Assembly (NCBI GenBank): GCA_004794655.1
Contig: SMMW01000033.1
Span: 3,383,501 to 3,447,500, forward strand
Reading direction: 5' to 3'
From: Marisa cornuarietis
Lineage: Eukaryota; Mollusca; Gastropoda; Architaenioglossa; Ampullariidae
DNA length: 64,000 nucleotides
Below are positions 36,371 through 47,355 of this stretch, in pieces. A program made the position numbers and the translations under genes. The first letter of the stretch is position 1. Every line of letters begins with the position of its first letter. The notes beneath the pieces were generated by a model that searched no databases, was not told the DNA's origin, and saw only the letters and a program-made list of their open reading frames with translations.

Positions 36371-36949
36371 ATTTCAGAGAATGTAAATGGCTGACATGAT
36401 CTCGAAACCTGTAATCAAAGGAATATTTTGCTGTGAATATTCAATTAAACTAAATTGCCGTTGTGTCTTTAATAAACCGTTTAAATCGATCTTCGTTGGA
36501 GCAGAAGAGTGTGCACGCATGTTCAGTCGGCATATGGACCACTTCAAGCAGATTATTACTATAAACAGTAGCATAAGCCCGGCCATTGCCACGTACATGG
36601 GAAATTTTGTGTTCTTGAGGTCCAGCAGAGATAAACATCTGCGACAACAAAACTCTATGCTACGTTGCAGTAGCTGTACATATCCTTGTCTATCATCCCT
36701 CAGTGGTGGCACTCAATGACGAATCTCATGAAACAATTTTGTTTGAAGTATCTTTGGCTCTTGGTTTCGAAAACAATTTTAAGACGAATCCTATGGTCGC
36801 ATGCATATATTTTTTTTTAAATATTAGCTTGTTGTGTCGATTTCTTCAACGCTAAAATCCGATAGATTCAACAAACATGTGCTCTGCCTTGATAATTTCA
36901 TAAGTGTTGATAATAAGCGTCCTGGCAAAGGGGCAGTGAGGGAAGGGGG
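36371..36949. other. Unassigned stretch, open in several frames
   Basis: 36374-36712 is open on the reverse strand for 112 codons and contains a single hydrophobic segment (about residues 39-57) followed by basic residues. The plus strand is also open for 110 codons. No family is recognised. Confidence 0.4.
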
Positions 36950-37126
36950 GGCGTGGAATTGGTGTTTTACGCCGAGCCAGCAACTAAGGCTATATCACGG
37001 CAAAGCCATATAAACAGATGCCACTTGCAGAGAAAGAACAACGTGCCCGAGACAAAATCTGAACCAAGAGCAGTAATTTTCACTGTACTGGTGACAGGCG
37101 CCAACCGTTGCGCCACCGGACCGCTT
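36950..37126 (-). mobile_element. tRNA-derived SINE, copy B (reverse)
   Basis: On the reverse strand the head begins AGCGGTCCGG with a good box A (TGGCGCAACGG), then CCTGTCACCAGTACAGTG, a box-B-like GGTTCAGATTT, GTCTCGGGCACG, GTTCTTTCTCTGC, GTGGCATCTGTT, a GATATAGCCTTAG motif and the tail GCTGGCTCGGCGTAAAAC. It is the best-preserved match to copy A. A convincing target-site duplication was not found; CTGGCAAAGG at 36922-36931 and TTGGTAAAAG at 37125-37134 are a possible degraded pair, which would move the 3' boundary to about 36932. Confidence 0.8.
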
Positions 37127-38107
37127 GGTAAAAGAGCGAACAACTCGCTATGGCTAGCGGCAGACACTTTCGGTTTCTGCATGCGTCACCCAAGTCAGTG
37201 GAGAAAAAAACGTCGCTGCTCGTACAGGTTAACAGGTGAGTGGAATCTGGCTGGCTTGCTGCACTTAAGCCCACTGCAAGCCGCAGTAGGGGAGCTGGTT
37301 ATCTCCAGTTTGCACGCGTTTATTCACCGAAACCAAACATGGCCCGGCACACCAGAACAAACCCCGAGCTGGCTCTTTGAGAAAAAAGAAATCCGAAGGA
37401 AAGAATATTTAAAGAAAAAAAAACAGTGAGCAGGAATCAACTCGCTAACAGAACACCGCACGACCAACGTCAGCCTGTGTTTTTGCGCGCGCGGTACCTG
37501 TTGTCCGTGCAGCGTGTCACAAAGCAAGTCACGGTTCAAGTCAAAAGCTGCATTCACCGCCAGCCCAATACTGCTCTCCTTCTCGAAGACCTGTCTCCAA
37601 GGGCGGCGATTCACAGGCAAAGGAATGATTGTCGCTGTTGTTGTTGTCGCCGTCGCTGGTGCTGTTGTTGTTAGCGACCGCAACATGTTTGAGGCCCACC
37701 CCAGCCTCTCCAAAAAATCTGAAAGAAGTACAAGGTAATCAGTTGATCGAGTGAAAGGCCTAGCAGTGCTTTTCAGCGAATGTAGAGTGAAAAGTTTGTA
37801 GAAGTATTTCTTCCCTCCCAGCTGGATCGAAAACATAAAAAAATGTGCGCTGAGATACGCTTTGACCAAAGCCGTGTGTACTTTATAATGAGGTCTGTGG
37901 ATCCTCTGTAGGACCTGCTTGCTCGCGCACAAATTCCATGGGGAGGAAACTGGCTGTCTTTGAAACCTATGTAATTCTTGAAAATTGCGTGTTATTACAG
38001 AGGTAATGGCATCAATTCCACCTTCAAAAGCAATAGCATCCTCTGCAGTTTACGGAGACATAGCGACATTATCTGCACATGATAAAGGTACCGCGATGTG
38101 TGTATAA
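37127..38107. other. Gene-free sequence with the longest open frame
   Basis: The reverse strand is open for 202 codons at 37324-37932, the longest frame in the window. It includes a Thr/Ala run from a GTT/GTC trinucleotide tract near 37630-37672, matches no known domain, and has no Kozak, splice or poly(A) support, so it is not called a gene. Confidence 0.45.
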
Positions 38108-38229
38108 AGGTAGTAAATGCAGCCACCTATTGCACTGCAGGGCAATAACTCTGCCAGGCTAATGCACTCTGCCTGCTAGTAAGCTCAATGGAGTACCACA
38201 AGGTAGCAATGAAAAGTGCACGCTATCAG
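38108..38229 (+). repeat. Unknown dispersed repeat, copy 1
   Basis: The sequence AGGTAGTAAATGCAGCCACC...GCAATGAAAAGTGCACGCTATCA aligns with 39282-39380 over about 100-120 bp with moderate divergence and small gaps. Both copies are preceded by a GT-then-TA simple repeat, here very short (GTGTGTATA). The family is not recognised and carries no coding signature. Confidence 0.6.
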
Positions 38230-39200
38230 AAGCAAGCTAGAGAGAGAATGACAGAGTAGCATTTTAGTGTGCTGGCATGGTCACAAATACACAGGACGGG
38301 ACATATTTGCTAGTAAAATCGCCCCCTCCTCTAAAAAAAAAAAAAATTTAAACATTACCAACTTTTGTTTATAAGTGCGAAAACACTTTCCTTTGAATAC
38401 ACTACATGTCAGGGAGTAAAACAAATTTATTGCTTTAGAAAAAATTGGAAAGAAAGAAAGAAAGAAAGAAAGAAAAAAAAGAGAAAACAATCGAAGTAAG
38501 GATTGTTCTGCTGGTGTTTGTTAATAACAGGACACGTGAACAGACTCTACAAAATAATAAGCAGCAACAAATATAAAATACACATAAACAACAGTACTCC
38601 AGTTCGGTTCTTTATCATCCTCGCGACCAGATAGGCATCTTACAGCACAATCAGGCTGGCCAGAGTTACAGCTGAGTGGAAAGAAACGATGAGGGAAGGA
38701 AGCAACTACTCAGTATTGATTGAACGAACTGCTGTTGCAATAAATAATTGAAGAAGCCAATTACTTTTACAGACAGGCGCATCATGCAGCCGACTTGGTG
38801 ACAAGAGCCAACGTTTCTCCTGTCTTGCCGTGTTGGTGGGCTCCTAATAATACTTACATATTTCATAACGATTCGTCTATTTTCAGAAAACACTGTCAAT
38901 GTATGAAAACAAGAGTGGGAGGAACGACAGGAAGCGGAGGGGTGGGGAGAGGACGAAAGCCCACGACGGCCCGGTAAACAGACAGATGGAAGCACAGACA
39001 AAGAGAGAAAGACAAATATCAAGAAACAAGTTTCTTCTTCTTTTTTTCTTTTGATTGGACTGCAGTGAAACAGCTTAGTGTGCTATTTGTTAGGGTGAGA
39101 GTTAGTTCCCAAACTCATTTGCACCATCTTTTTAGATTCTCACCTGTATCAGCACCCAGTGGCATTGAAATGCTTATGAGAACAGAGTTTGAGGATCAAA
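38230..39200. other. Gene-free sequence
   Basis: Nothing but a GAAA repeat (38447) and ordinary AT-rich DNA is seen. Confidence 0.6.
38447..38474 (+). repeat. (GAAA)6 tetranucleotide repeat
   Basis: About six GAAA units passing into an A run. Confidence 0.9.
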
Positions 39201-39243
39201 CCTTTGTAGCGAAATAAGAGTGTGTGTGTTGGTGGGTGGGAGG

Positions 39244-39282
39244 GTGTGTGTGTGTGTCTCTCTCTCTCTATATATATATATA
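39244..39282 (+). repeat. Compound (GT)n(CT)n(TA)n microsatellite
   Basis: About seven GT, six CT and seven TA units in succession. It directly abuts the dispersed repeat at 39282. Confidence 0.9.
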
Positions 39283-39380
39283 GGTAGTTAACGCAGTCAC
39301 GTGTTGCACTACAAGTGGACTATGCTTGGTAGTAGTTCAATTGAGCGTCACAAGACAGTAATGAAAAATGCACACTATCA
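39282..39380 (+). repeat. Unknown dispersed repeat, copy 2
   Basis: It aligns with 38108-38229: AGGTAGTTAACGCAGTCACG at the start and ACAGTAATGAAAAATGCAC, then ACTATCA, at the end. It begins exactly at the end of a long GT-CT-TA microsatellite, whereas copy 1 has only a trace of one. Confidence 0.6.
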
Positions 39381-39697
39381 AACTATTACAGTGTTTGTCC
39401 AGTATCCATCATGGCCGAAAATCTGCCAAAAGCAACTGGCTTACAAGGATTTGCTGATCCCTGTCCAGGTCACGTGATCCCGCTATATTAGCGTTTTGCG
39501 TGTTAACAGCATCTTGAGTGCTGTGTAAGCCACGGCGTTAATTAGATAATAAATAAGTAAGTACAGAGACAAGAGGAAGCTGTCACAATATTTTCACAAA
39601 GTCTGTCTCACCTTGCTGTGGCACATTACTTCCTCAACTCGCTTCTTTATGCATTTTTTCTCTCGTCTCAGAGGTAGGCTCAATTGAGGCAACTCTG

Positions 39698-39742
<45 letters not shown>
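39698..39742 (+). repeat. (CAAT)11 tetranucleotide repeat
   Basis: Eleven uninterrupted units. Confidence 0.95.
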
Positions 39743-40199
39743 CAAATAAAAAAACATCCGGCGAAGGAGGATCAGGAGGAAGCGGAAGAGGATGGGGTGG
39801 AGAAGACAGTAGTGAGAGAGATCAAAGAGTTATACGGATAATCTTTCTTTTTTCTTTCTCAAAGGTCACCGTTATCCAACTGATTCCATCCAACTTCTGC
39901 TTGCCTTCCACTCGTCTCCCTCTTCGGGGATCTCTTGTTTCTTTGTCTACTTCTACTCTTGGGACTTGTGTCAACATTTTGTTTGTATATATAAATATAT
40001 ATTTTAAAAGAATAAATCTATAAAAACTGATATAGCTCATATATCTATATGTCATAAATATCTCGGCTAAATAGTGATAATAGTCATCATCCTAAAGACT
40101 GTACCCCATGGCTGCACAAACGAATGCAAGTTTTTCCTTGAGTTGCCATCTAGTGGTTGTTTCGAGTACAAACGCTCCTTCTTAATCTTTCTCTCTCTT

Positions 40200-40220
40200 T
40201 CACACACACACACACACACA
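40200..40220 (+). repeat. (AC)10 microsatellite
   Basis: Ten AC units preceded by a CT-rich run. Confidence 0.9.
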
Positions 40221-40600
40221 TGCACACGCGCATTCATCTATAAAAAAAGAACCTTTCATCGCCTTCTAATCTTGGCCGTAGCTGCAACTGGCTTGACATA
40301 TGTCACGTGAGCTTTCAGCAGCGTGAAGTAAAGAGCGGTCACGTTGGTTTTCTATAAGCGTATGACACCGAGGCTACGATACTATCTCTAACACCGCCTC
40401 CTGCCGATCTCAACTAGTAGACTTGGGCCAATCACATAGGGCGATGCCTGTAAGGGATTACACAGTTTTCTGCAACCAGGGCTTGGTGCTTTCGTCAAGG
40501 TCGTTTAGAGATGTTAACAAGAATCTTTGAAAGAATTGGGAGGGAGATAAAATAGTAAGTGTTTATTAAAAAAAGAGTTATTTTATCATTGGATATCGCA

Positions 40601-41300
40601 TCGCTTACTTTCTGCTGAATAACACAAAAGAAATTAGGGACACAAAAAAACCCCGAAAGAAACAAAGAAAGATGAAAGAAACCTAAAATAAGGAACAAAA
40701 GTAAGACGAAAGAAAAAGAAACAAAATTAAAAGGAAGGAAAAAAGTAAAAAAAGTTAAAAGGAAGGAAATAAAAAGATAATATAAAAAGATAACAAAGAG
40801 AAAATATAGACCTGTGGGAGAGAACCAATCAAAAACCTGCTAGCCAAGACATCAGGAAGCGGAAGTGGGGCTGGATTGGTCACACCTTACGAAAGCCAGC
40901 CGACAACTTAACAAGACAAGCTCTGGGCTGGAACCCACAGGGGAGGCGCAGGGCTGGGAGACCCAGAGAGACGTGGAGGAGATCAGTCCACAGAGAGGCA
41001 GAGACAGCTGGCATGACATGGTCCCAACTAGAAAGGAGTGCCCAGAACCGGGTCCGTTGGCGGGGTGTGGTTGCGGCCCTATGCTCCACTGGGAGCGTAC
41101 AGGAATAAGAAGAAGATAAAAAGATAACAAAGAGAAAAAAAGCAAAGAAAGAATAAAGAATTACGCAAATCTCAAAGGAAGGAGTGAAAAAAAGAATAGT
41201 TAAAAAAAACAAAGAATCAAATATGGAAATAAAGAACGAACACGTTAAAGACCAAGATCAGAAACAAATAAACAATAAAAAGGAAATATGATATGTAAAT
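40601..41300 (+). repeat. A/G-rich purine tract interrupted by a LINE insertion
   Basis: From about 40620 the plus strand is mostly A and G (units such as GAAAGAAA, AAAAGGAAGG). The LINE fragment at 40805-41115 interrupts it, after which the same composition resumes to about 41290. Without the insertion it would be about 380 bp of continuous low-complexity purine DNA. Confidence 0.7.
40782..41138 (+). mobile_element. 5'-truncated LINE insertion, copy 1, with 23-bp target-site duplication
   Basis: The insertion proper is 40805-41115 (311 bp), flanked by perfect 23-bp direct repeats at 40782-40804 and 41116-41138 that begin ATAAAAAGATAAC. One frame is open from 40809 to the TAA at 41106-41108 (99 codons): [66 protein letters not shown]. 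This is the conserved C-terminal tail of RTE-like non-LTR retrotransposon proteins, distal to the reverse-transcriptase domain; endonuclease and catalytic domain are absent. The 3' end is a stop followed by GAAGAAG, with no poly(A), as in elements ending in short tandem repeats. Extreme 5' truncation, an intact frame and an unmutated duplication indicate a recent, dead-on-arrival insertion. Confidence 0.9.
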
Positions 41301-42338
41301 GACTGTTACATTATACCCCGGCTGCCTCATTTGCTGCAGTCAGATGTAAACAAAAATCTCTGCAAGTGCATATGCTTGACTTCCGTGCATGGGTGTGGAC
41401 ATGCGCAGGAATATCCTGTGTGGGCGGGCTGGCGTGTGTATGTGTGGGCGTATGTGTGGTGTGCGTTCGTGTACGTGTGTGACAGAACAGAAAACATTAC
41501 ATAGCTTTAGTAACCTAAGCCACGTGTACACACCAAAGGACTCTAGCCTTCCATGGTCGCGAAGAGGAATGAAGGATGTAGAAATCTTTTTACCGCCGAT
41601 GAATGCTAGCAACTTGTGCCGAAATTCTTTCGATGCTTTAGAAACTGTTCTTGTGCAATTCTTAAAAAAGCCCCTAGTGTGTCCTGCTATCATAAGAAAT
41701 GCGGGCATTGTTTCTGTTGATAATTCATCTCCAGATACTGCGTTTATTTTCACTTTTTATGACCATATTTTATTTACCTTCTTTCCCTTTTTTTTGTCGG
41801 GAATCTTCACATTTTATTGTGGCAGAATGATTGCAGGACTTTCACCATCTCTAGCCCTGGTTTCTGTTACACTGCTGTAAAATTTTTATGGTTTCTGTGT
41901 TATTTCATTAAAAACATTTTTTTAAAGGTTTTCAGCCAACAACGTCACTTCGCGGCAACCGCTTTTACAACAATTTTCGGTCTTCGTTCGTTGAAAATAC
42001 CAGTCTGTAAGGTGCTTAACTCAAGAAAAACCACAACGAATAACTCGGCTGTCGCCAAAAAGTGATCGTAGGTCAAGAATTGCAGGCCCTTGCAGCACGT
42101 GCAACAAGGCGACCCCTGAGAAGGAAACTGTAGCACAGCTTAACAAGACTTTTAAAATGCAATTATCCTTTCTCGCACAGAAACTAGTATTGAAAAAGCA
42201 ACATGTCTTTCTTCATATTCACAGAAATGCCCTCAGCTGTTTGTGCCGCTCCAGTTAAAAAAAAGCTATTAATTTTTCATTATATGCGCAGACTTTTGTC
42301 GATTTTATGGCAACAGTATGCACGCATACACATGTGCA

Positions 42339-42358
42339 CGTGTGTGTGTGTGTGTGTT
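42339..42358 (+). repeat. (GT)9 microsatellite
   Basis: About nine GT units. Confidence 0.85.
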
Positions 42359-43844
42359 AGAGAAAGAGTTTAAGCGAACGGGAACAAATTTTGCCCAGTC
42401 TACGGTCTAAGGGCACACAACTCCTGTTTTTAACGACAAGCGGCTCTAAAACTCATCTAGACATCGATTCCGAGTCGAACAGACAATGAATTGCCCTCCC
42501 CAGTGTGAGAATCACGCTATGGATGAAAGGAAAGATGCTAAAGGATCGATATGGTAAACAATGGCGAGCGCCCGACAACTCCTCACCGCCCTACTTTCTT
42601 TAATTAACAAACGGTATGCTTCCGATAGACAGGGGAGATAAGCAGGTCTGCTGGTCACAGCGGACCACGGCACACCACTCGCCAAACATGTTGTCTTGCA
42701 GTCTGCCAAACTCTTGCAGCACTGATGCAGCAGCACGTCCGATGGCTGACATGATCACGACATTACCCCTAGGTCTTTGATCTTTTATTCACTTCGCCTG
42801 ATACGGCATACATCTAATAAAGAACAGTGTTGGTCCCCTACCTCACCCCACACAGAAACACAAGCTAGCGAGCACACATACTCTGACACACATGTACATA
42901 AAAGACACACAAACATTACTTAGAAAAGACGGAGGGAAGAAGAGGGTCAGAGGAAGAGAGGAAAGGAGAAAGAAAGCACGTGAGAGAAAGAGAAAGAACG
43001 CAAGGAGAATATGTCTGCTGATCAAACCAACCAATCATACGCGCTTAGCTAAGTTTCTCCTGTCTTCCAATTGGTTGACGCGGAAACGAGAAGGCGGAGC
43101 AAAAATGGACTATTTTTTCAAGTTATGTCTTCACGTTCTTGTTAGAACTGCTGTTATTATTTTTGAAATGTTCGGAAAATGTTGTCAATTGTGTAATATG
43201 GGACATGAACAATAGAACTTTAGTGAAAGTCAAAGGCAGGGAAGGATCACCTTGCACTGTTCGCTGATTGGCTCTTCATTATTATGGACGGAAATCCTCT
43301 GAATCCACAGTTTGTTTAAGTTCTTCCTTGAAATGAAAAAAGAAAACAATGACAATGCATCTTAAAGCCGACCTTGTGAAAGTACAGAAGTTTCATTCAA
43401 TGACATGCCAGAATATAACAAAAGGTGTCTGTGAAAGAGAGGGAGGGAGAGAAAGCTTAAAAAAAGGAGTTTGACTGACACAAAGAGTAGAGGGAAACCA
43501 AACAAACAAAATCATGAAAAAAAGAAATTATGACCCCCACCCTCCTATAATATATAATAGCTTTCAAATATCATGCGTGAAGGGGAAAAAAAATCTCAAA
43601 AAGATCACATTTGCCATTACAATCCATGTTGCACCAACAGTATCATGTCATTCAGTCCAGCTTACACTTTTATTAAAATTGTGGGAAGGAAGCCGGCGCA
43701 TTCTACCGCTATGTGTTTTATTCGCTCAGAAGCAAGAAAACTTACTTTTATCAAGCAGATGATGTTTAGAAATTGAACTCCTAGTTCCTCTGTTGATTCT
43801 TCCTTTTTAAAATTTATAATTCGAGCGAAAGACAGCCAGCGGCA

Positions 43845-43850
<6 letters not shown>

Positions 43851-43920
<70 letters not shown>
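43851..43920 (+). repeat. Compound (GT)29-(GA)7 microsatellite
   Basis: About 29 GT units to 43907 followed by GA units and a G-rich purine run. Confidence 0.95.
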
Positions 43921-44421
43921 TGGGGGGGAGAGGAGAGAGAGAGAGAAATAACGATACATCTCACACTTCGTGAGCTTTTTTGTTACTTTTTATCATATTC
44001 TTTAAGCTGCTAATTTTTATTCGAACTGCAAGTGACTGCACTGCATGAAAAAGTAGGGAAAGAAAGTAGATACCACATAAATCTGAGAGTATTAAAAAAA
44101 AAAAAACTTCGACAGATAAACTCTGACAGAAAAGGTTTTAGCTTGGTGGTAGCATTATGCCAGTCTGAAGACGACACGCTGTATGGACTATTTCGTGTCT
44201 CAGATGTAGTCTTTACCAAACAGGAGTCTAAGATAAGGTGCCAGACCTGACCTTTTATTACCTGCTTAAGAAAGAAACACAGGTGTGCTAGCTCACCAAC
44301 CCTTAATGGGTAAGCCAATAACGCAGACACAAACTGTTCTGCATTCTTAAAACTCTAGTTCTTTCACTTATTGCTCAACACGCAAAGTCCAGAGGTATTT
44401 CAGTTGATACGGCCATGTCTG

Positions 44422-44468
44422 TAAGAATTAATCCAATCATATGCATAGGCATAAGAGTTAATCCAATC
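44422..44468 (+). promoter_or_regulatory. Twin TTAATCC sites, 30 bp apart
   Basis: TAAGAATTAATCCAATC (44422-44438) recurs as TAAGAGTTAATCCAATC (44452-44468) with one mismatch in 17 bp. The core TTAATCC is the K50 homeodomain (Otx/Gsc/Pitx) site. This could be a local duplication or a paired binding site. Confidence 0.3.
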
Positions 44469-47275
44469 GATTCAACTTTTAAAGATCTTCACAGGCGCTT
44501 TGTTTGATTTAAACCACCAAAGACAAGAATTGTTTCGCCTAATTATTTAGTGACAGCCTCTCTGACCATAATTATTTCACTTGTCTCATACCTCAATAGA
44601 AAAGTTATGCTACTCAGCCCTCGTTATTCAGATTTCATTGTCGCGTTAAGTTCTTGTTCTGTTTGAAACTTTTGATGTTATCTGAACGCAGATAGTTTAA
44701 AAAGTCTGACAGCCTGGACACAATCAAGTCATGCACAAAACAAACTGCATATCTTTACGCACGCATTTAGTGCAAAGTTTTCTTTAAGAGATCCTCTTCA
44801 ACACATTTCTAACAAGCCTTTGACTGAGCCAGATTTCTCAAATGTGATTGGGCCGCGTATACGCTATACTGTAGGCCTCTCTACCTTTGGCCTACTAAAA
44901 AGATCTGGGATTGGCCCCGTCAGTGACCGCCTACAAGTGGCTCAGAACTATTTCGTACCGCGCATATCTAAGTTTCTATACAAAACGGAAAGACAGATTA
45001 TTGTTTTCATAAGTAAGTGAAAGAGATGTTCTTATTTACTTCAAATACTCTTGAAATTGTCGAAGGCTGGTCGAGCACTTGAGACGTCGGGAAAGTGATT
45101 GTCTACTGGTCTGGAGATCGACCAATCGCATACAAGATCTCGGCACGACCTACTTACTCCCGTCATGCTCTTTCTCGCGCTGTTTTGTTTACCATTCATG
45201 CGCGTAAAATGAATTTAGATTTAAGCTAGTCACTCGCAGCATTGCATGCAAACCTGTGAGCCTTTACACTACTTACAGAAACGAACGTTAATGACCACAA
45301 GTGAAAGTAATTCCAACAACACGGTGTGTGAAATAAACATTCTCAGTGTTCATTTTTTTCTTTTACTTTTTTGTAATTTGTTGAATCGGACAAACAAAGT
45401 ATAGAATATTGCGAATGACGACTGATCGTTAGCAAAAAGCTAGATAAAACCCCGGATAAAAGCTGTATGGACTGGAAGGGGGAGGACGTGAATTCAGGGT
45501 AATATTAGTGGTGGTGGGGGTAGTTACGAATATTATAAAAAACTGAATCCTTATATATATATATATATACCTTTAGTGGTGGGATACATTTCAATAAATT
45601 CTTGAAACAGATCTGTAAACATCTCTTTTAGCAGCGGTGGAGATGTTGGTGCTAGCAGTGGTGGGGTGGTGGAGGTAATCCTGAACATTACAAGAATCGG
45701 TTACTACACGTGAGATAGACCTCTACCATGCAAGGTAAAAAGATCTGTACAAACTCGATAACATAAAACATCTTTCAGAGATAGAGAGTTTTAAAGGTGT
45801 TGACGATGGTAAAATACTACAGCAAAACGGGTAGGAATAGTACATGAGGGCTTGGGAGGATGTAAAAAAGTTGGGCCCTTTGTTGCAAGCATGACATAAT
45901 ACAGTTCAAAGACTCACATTTGAAGGTTCCTGTAGGCGTGTCTCATCAACATCGTGCAAGTCTGATCATTTGAGTCTTACTATGGGTTTTTTCCTTCCCT
46001 TTTTTATTTAGCTGTTGAATTCACGCAGTGCAACCAGCCTGTCTTTTACCTTCTACCCCGGGTGCTTTCGTGCCAGTGACCATCTTCTCTTGTTTGATCA
46101 AGCTCTTCAATCAGATAGTTATCTTGGACGGTAGTAATACAGGAAAAACTTGAATTTTAACGAAGTTAACGTTAGATTTTTAACACAAAATTCTGCTCTT
46201 CATGGGAGGCTACTCCAACATAACATTTTCAGCAAGAGTTTGTTCTCTTACTCTTTCTATGGACAAATGTGCCTGATTCTTAATCCCTTTCACATTGTGC
46301 TTTTGACGGTTGTTTTTGTCTTGTTGTTTTTGTAAAGTATGATATATGTTGTGGCATAAACGTTTTGCTCTGTTTCAAAATCAAGTGTACACTACTAAGT
46401 GAGACATCAAGAATTCAACAGTCTTGTTAAATTACTTGCAAGTTCAGTTTGCAAGGTTCTCTGACAACTCAGTTGTAGTTTAGAATTTGAAGTAATTTAC
46501 TCTGGATGCACCTAATTCATATACAATCAAACACAAAAGATTCTATGGGTTCAGGTTCATTATTAATAGTTTCTTACTCTGTAAATAGAACAAAAATGTA
46601 AACAGGAAAAATACCCAGGAGCAGAGACTGCAACCAGTCGCAACGATGTTTGCAACAATGCCCTACCGAGGTTTAAAAAAAAGGCAACAATGTCCCAGTA
46701 AGATTTAAAAAAAAATGAGCTTCATTACATCATTAATCAAACCTTTCACTTTGTTAAATAGTATCTCCTTATTTCATTTCAAAAAGCGTTATTACCGTAA
46801 TCAAGAACAACCACGCGTGTGGAACCACAGGCCAAAAATAGACGCTGACAAAAGAGAAACAAGAGAGGCCAACACGAAGAAATGCAAAGCGGCCGAGGAG
46901 CGAATCACAGCTTGACGAGGTAGTTTAAACGTGACCCAGTCGTATTGACACAGCTTTTTAAAGAGCCCATAGCTGTTTGCGTACCACCGAATGCATGCTG
47001 AAATGTTACTGCAGGATTACTACAAACTTCCGCCTTTGAAACGGATCTTAATTTGATAGCGATATGACAGAAAACTCGTTGATTTAATATTTTCCTTACT
47101 TTCTCGGTGCGGTGACGTTTTCTTTCAAAATTTTTGTTTTTTAATCTGTCAAAGTATGGTGAGGTCTCAATACACGATTTTCAACAGAAAATGAAAGGCG
47201 TTATGGAGAGGCGCATTCACTGAGTCAGTAGAGGTAGGAATAGGAGAAGAAGGCGGAGTCTTTAGCGGTGACTAA
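44469..47275. other. Gene-free AT-rich sequence
   Basis: No gene or repeat family is recognised apart from a TA tract at 45552-45569. Confidence 0.6.
45552..45569 (+). repeat. (TA)9 microsatellite
   Basis: Nine TA units. Confidence 0.85.
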
Positions 47276-47355
47276 CACTTGTTGCGGTTTAGTTACGTTG
47301 ACCGCAACCAGTGCGAGTCGCTTTTTGTTGCGATCAGTGTAAGCGAACCGCAACA
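47276..47355. repeat. Nested inverted repeat (foldback)
   Basis: CACTTGTTGCGGT (47276-47288) pairs with ACCGCAACCAGTG (47301-47313) at 12 of 13 positions around a 12-nt loop. The same arm region also pairs perfectly over 10 bp (TGTTGCGGTT, 47280-47289) with AACCGCAACA at 47346-47355. The segment can therefore form two alternative hairpins. The stem is short for a canonical animal microRNA precursor, and no known mature sequence was recognised. Confidence 0.6.

Larger units (their letters stand above)
39381..40600. other. Gene-free sequence
   Basis: No gene is seen. A CAAT tetranucleotide array lies at 39698 and an AC tract at 40200. Confidence 0.6.
41301..44420. other. Gene-free AT-rich sequence
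   Basis: A 163-codon frame (41389-41880, plus) and a 137-codon frame (41340-41753, minus) overlap on opposite strands and match nothing, so neither is called. CCAAT-like strings lie at 43028-43075, upstream of a short frame starting at 43105. A very long GT tract lies at 43851. Confidence 0.5.

Noticed and set aside
41340..41880. 163-codon plus and 137-codon minus frames
   Set aside because: They overlap on opposite strands, part of each comes from a GT-rich run, and no domain or splice support was found.
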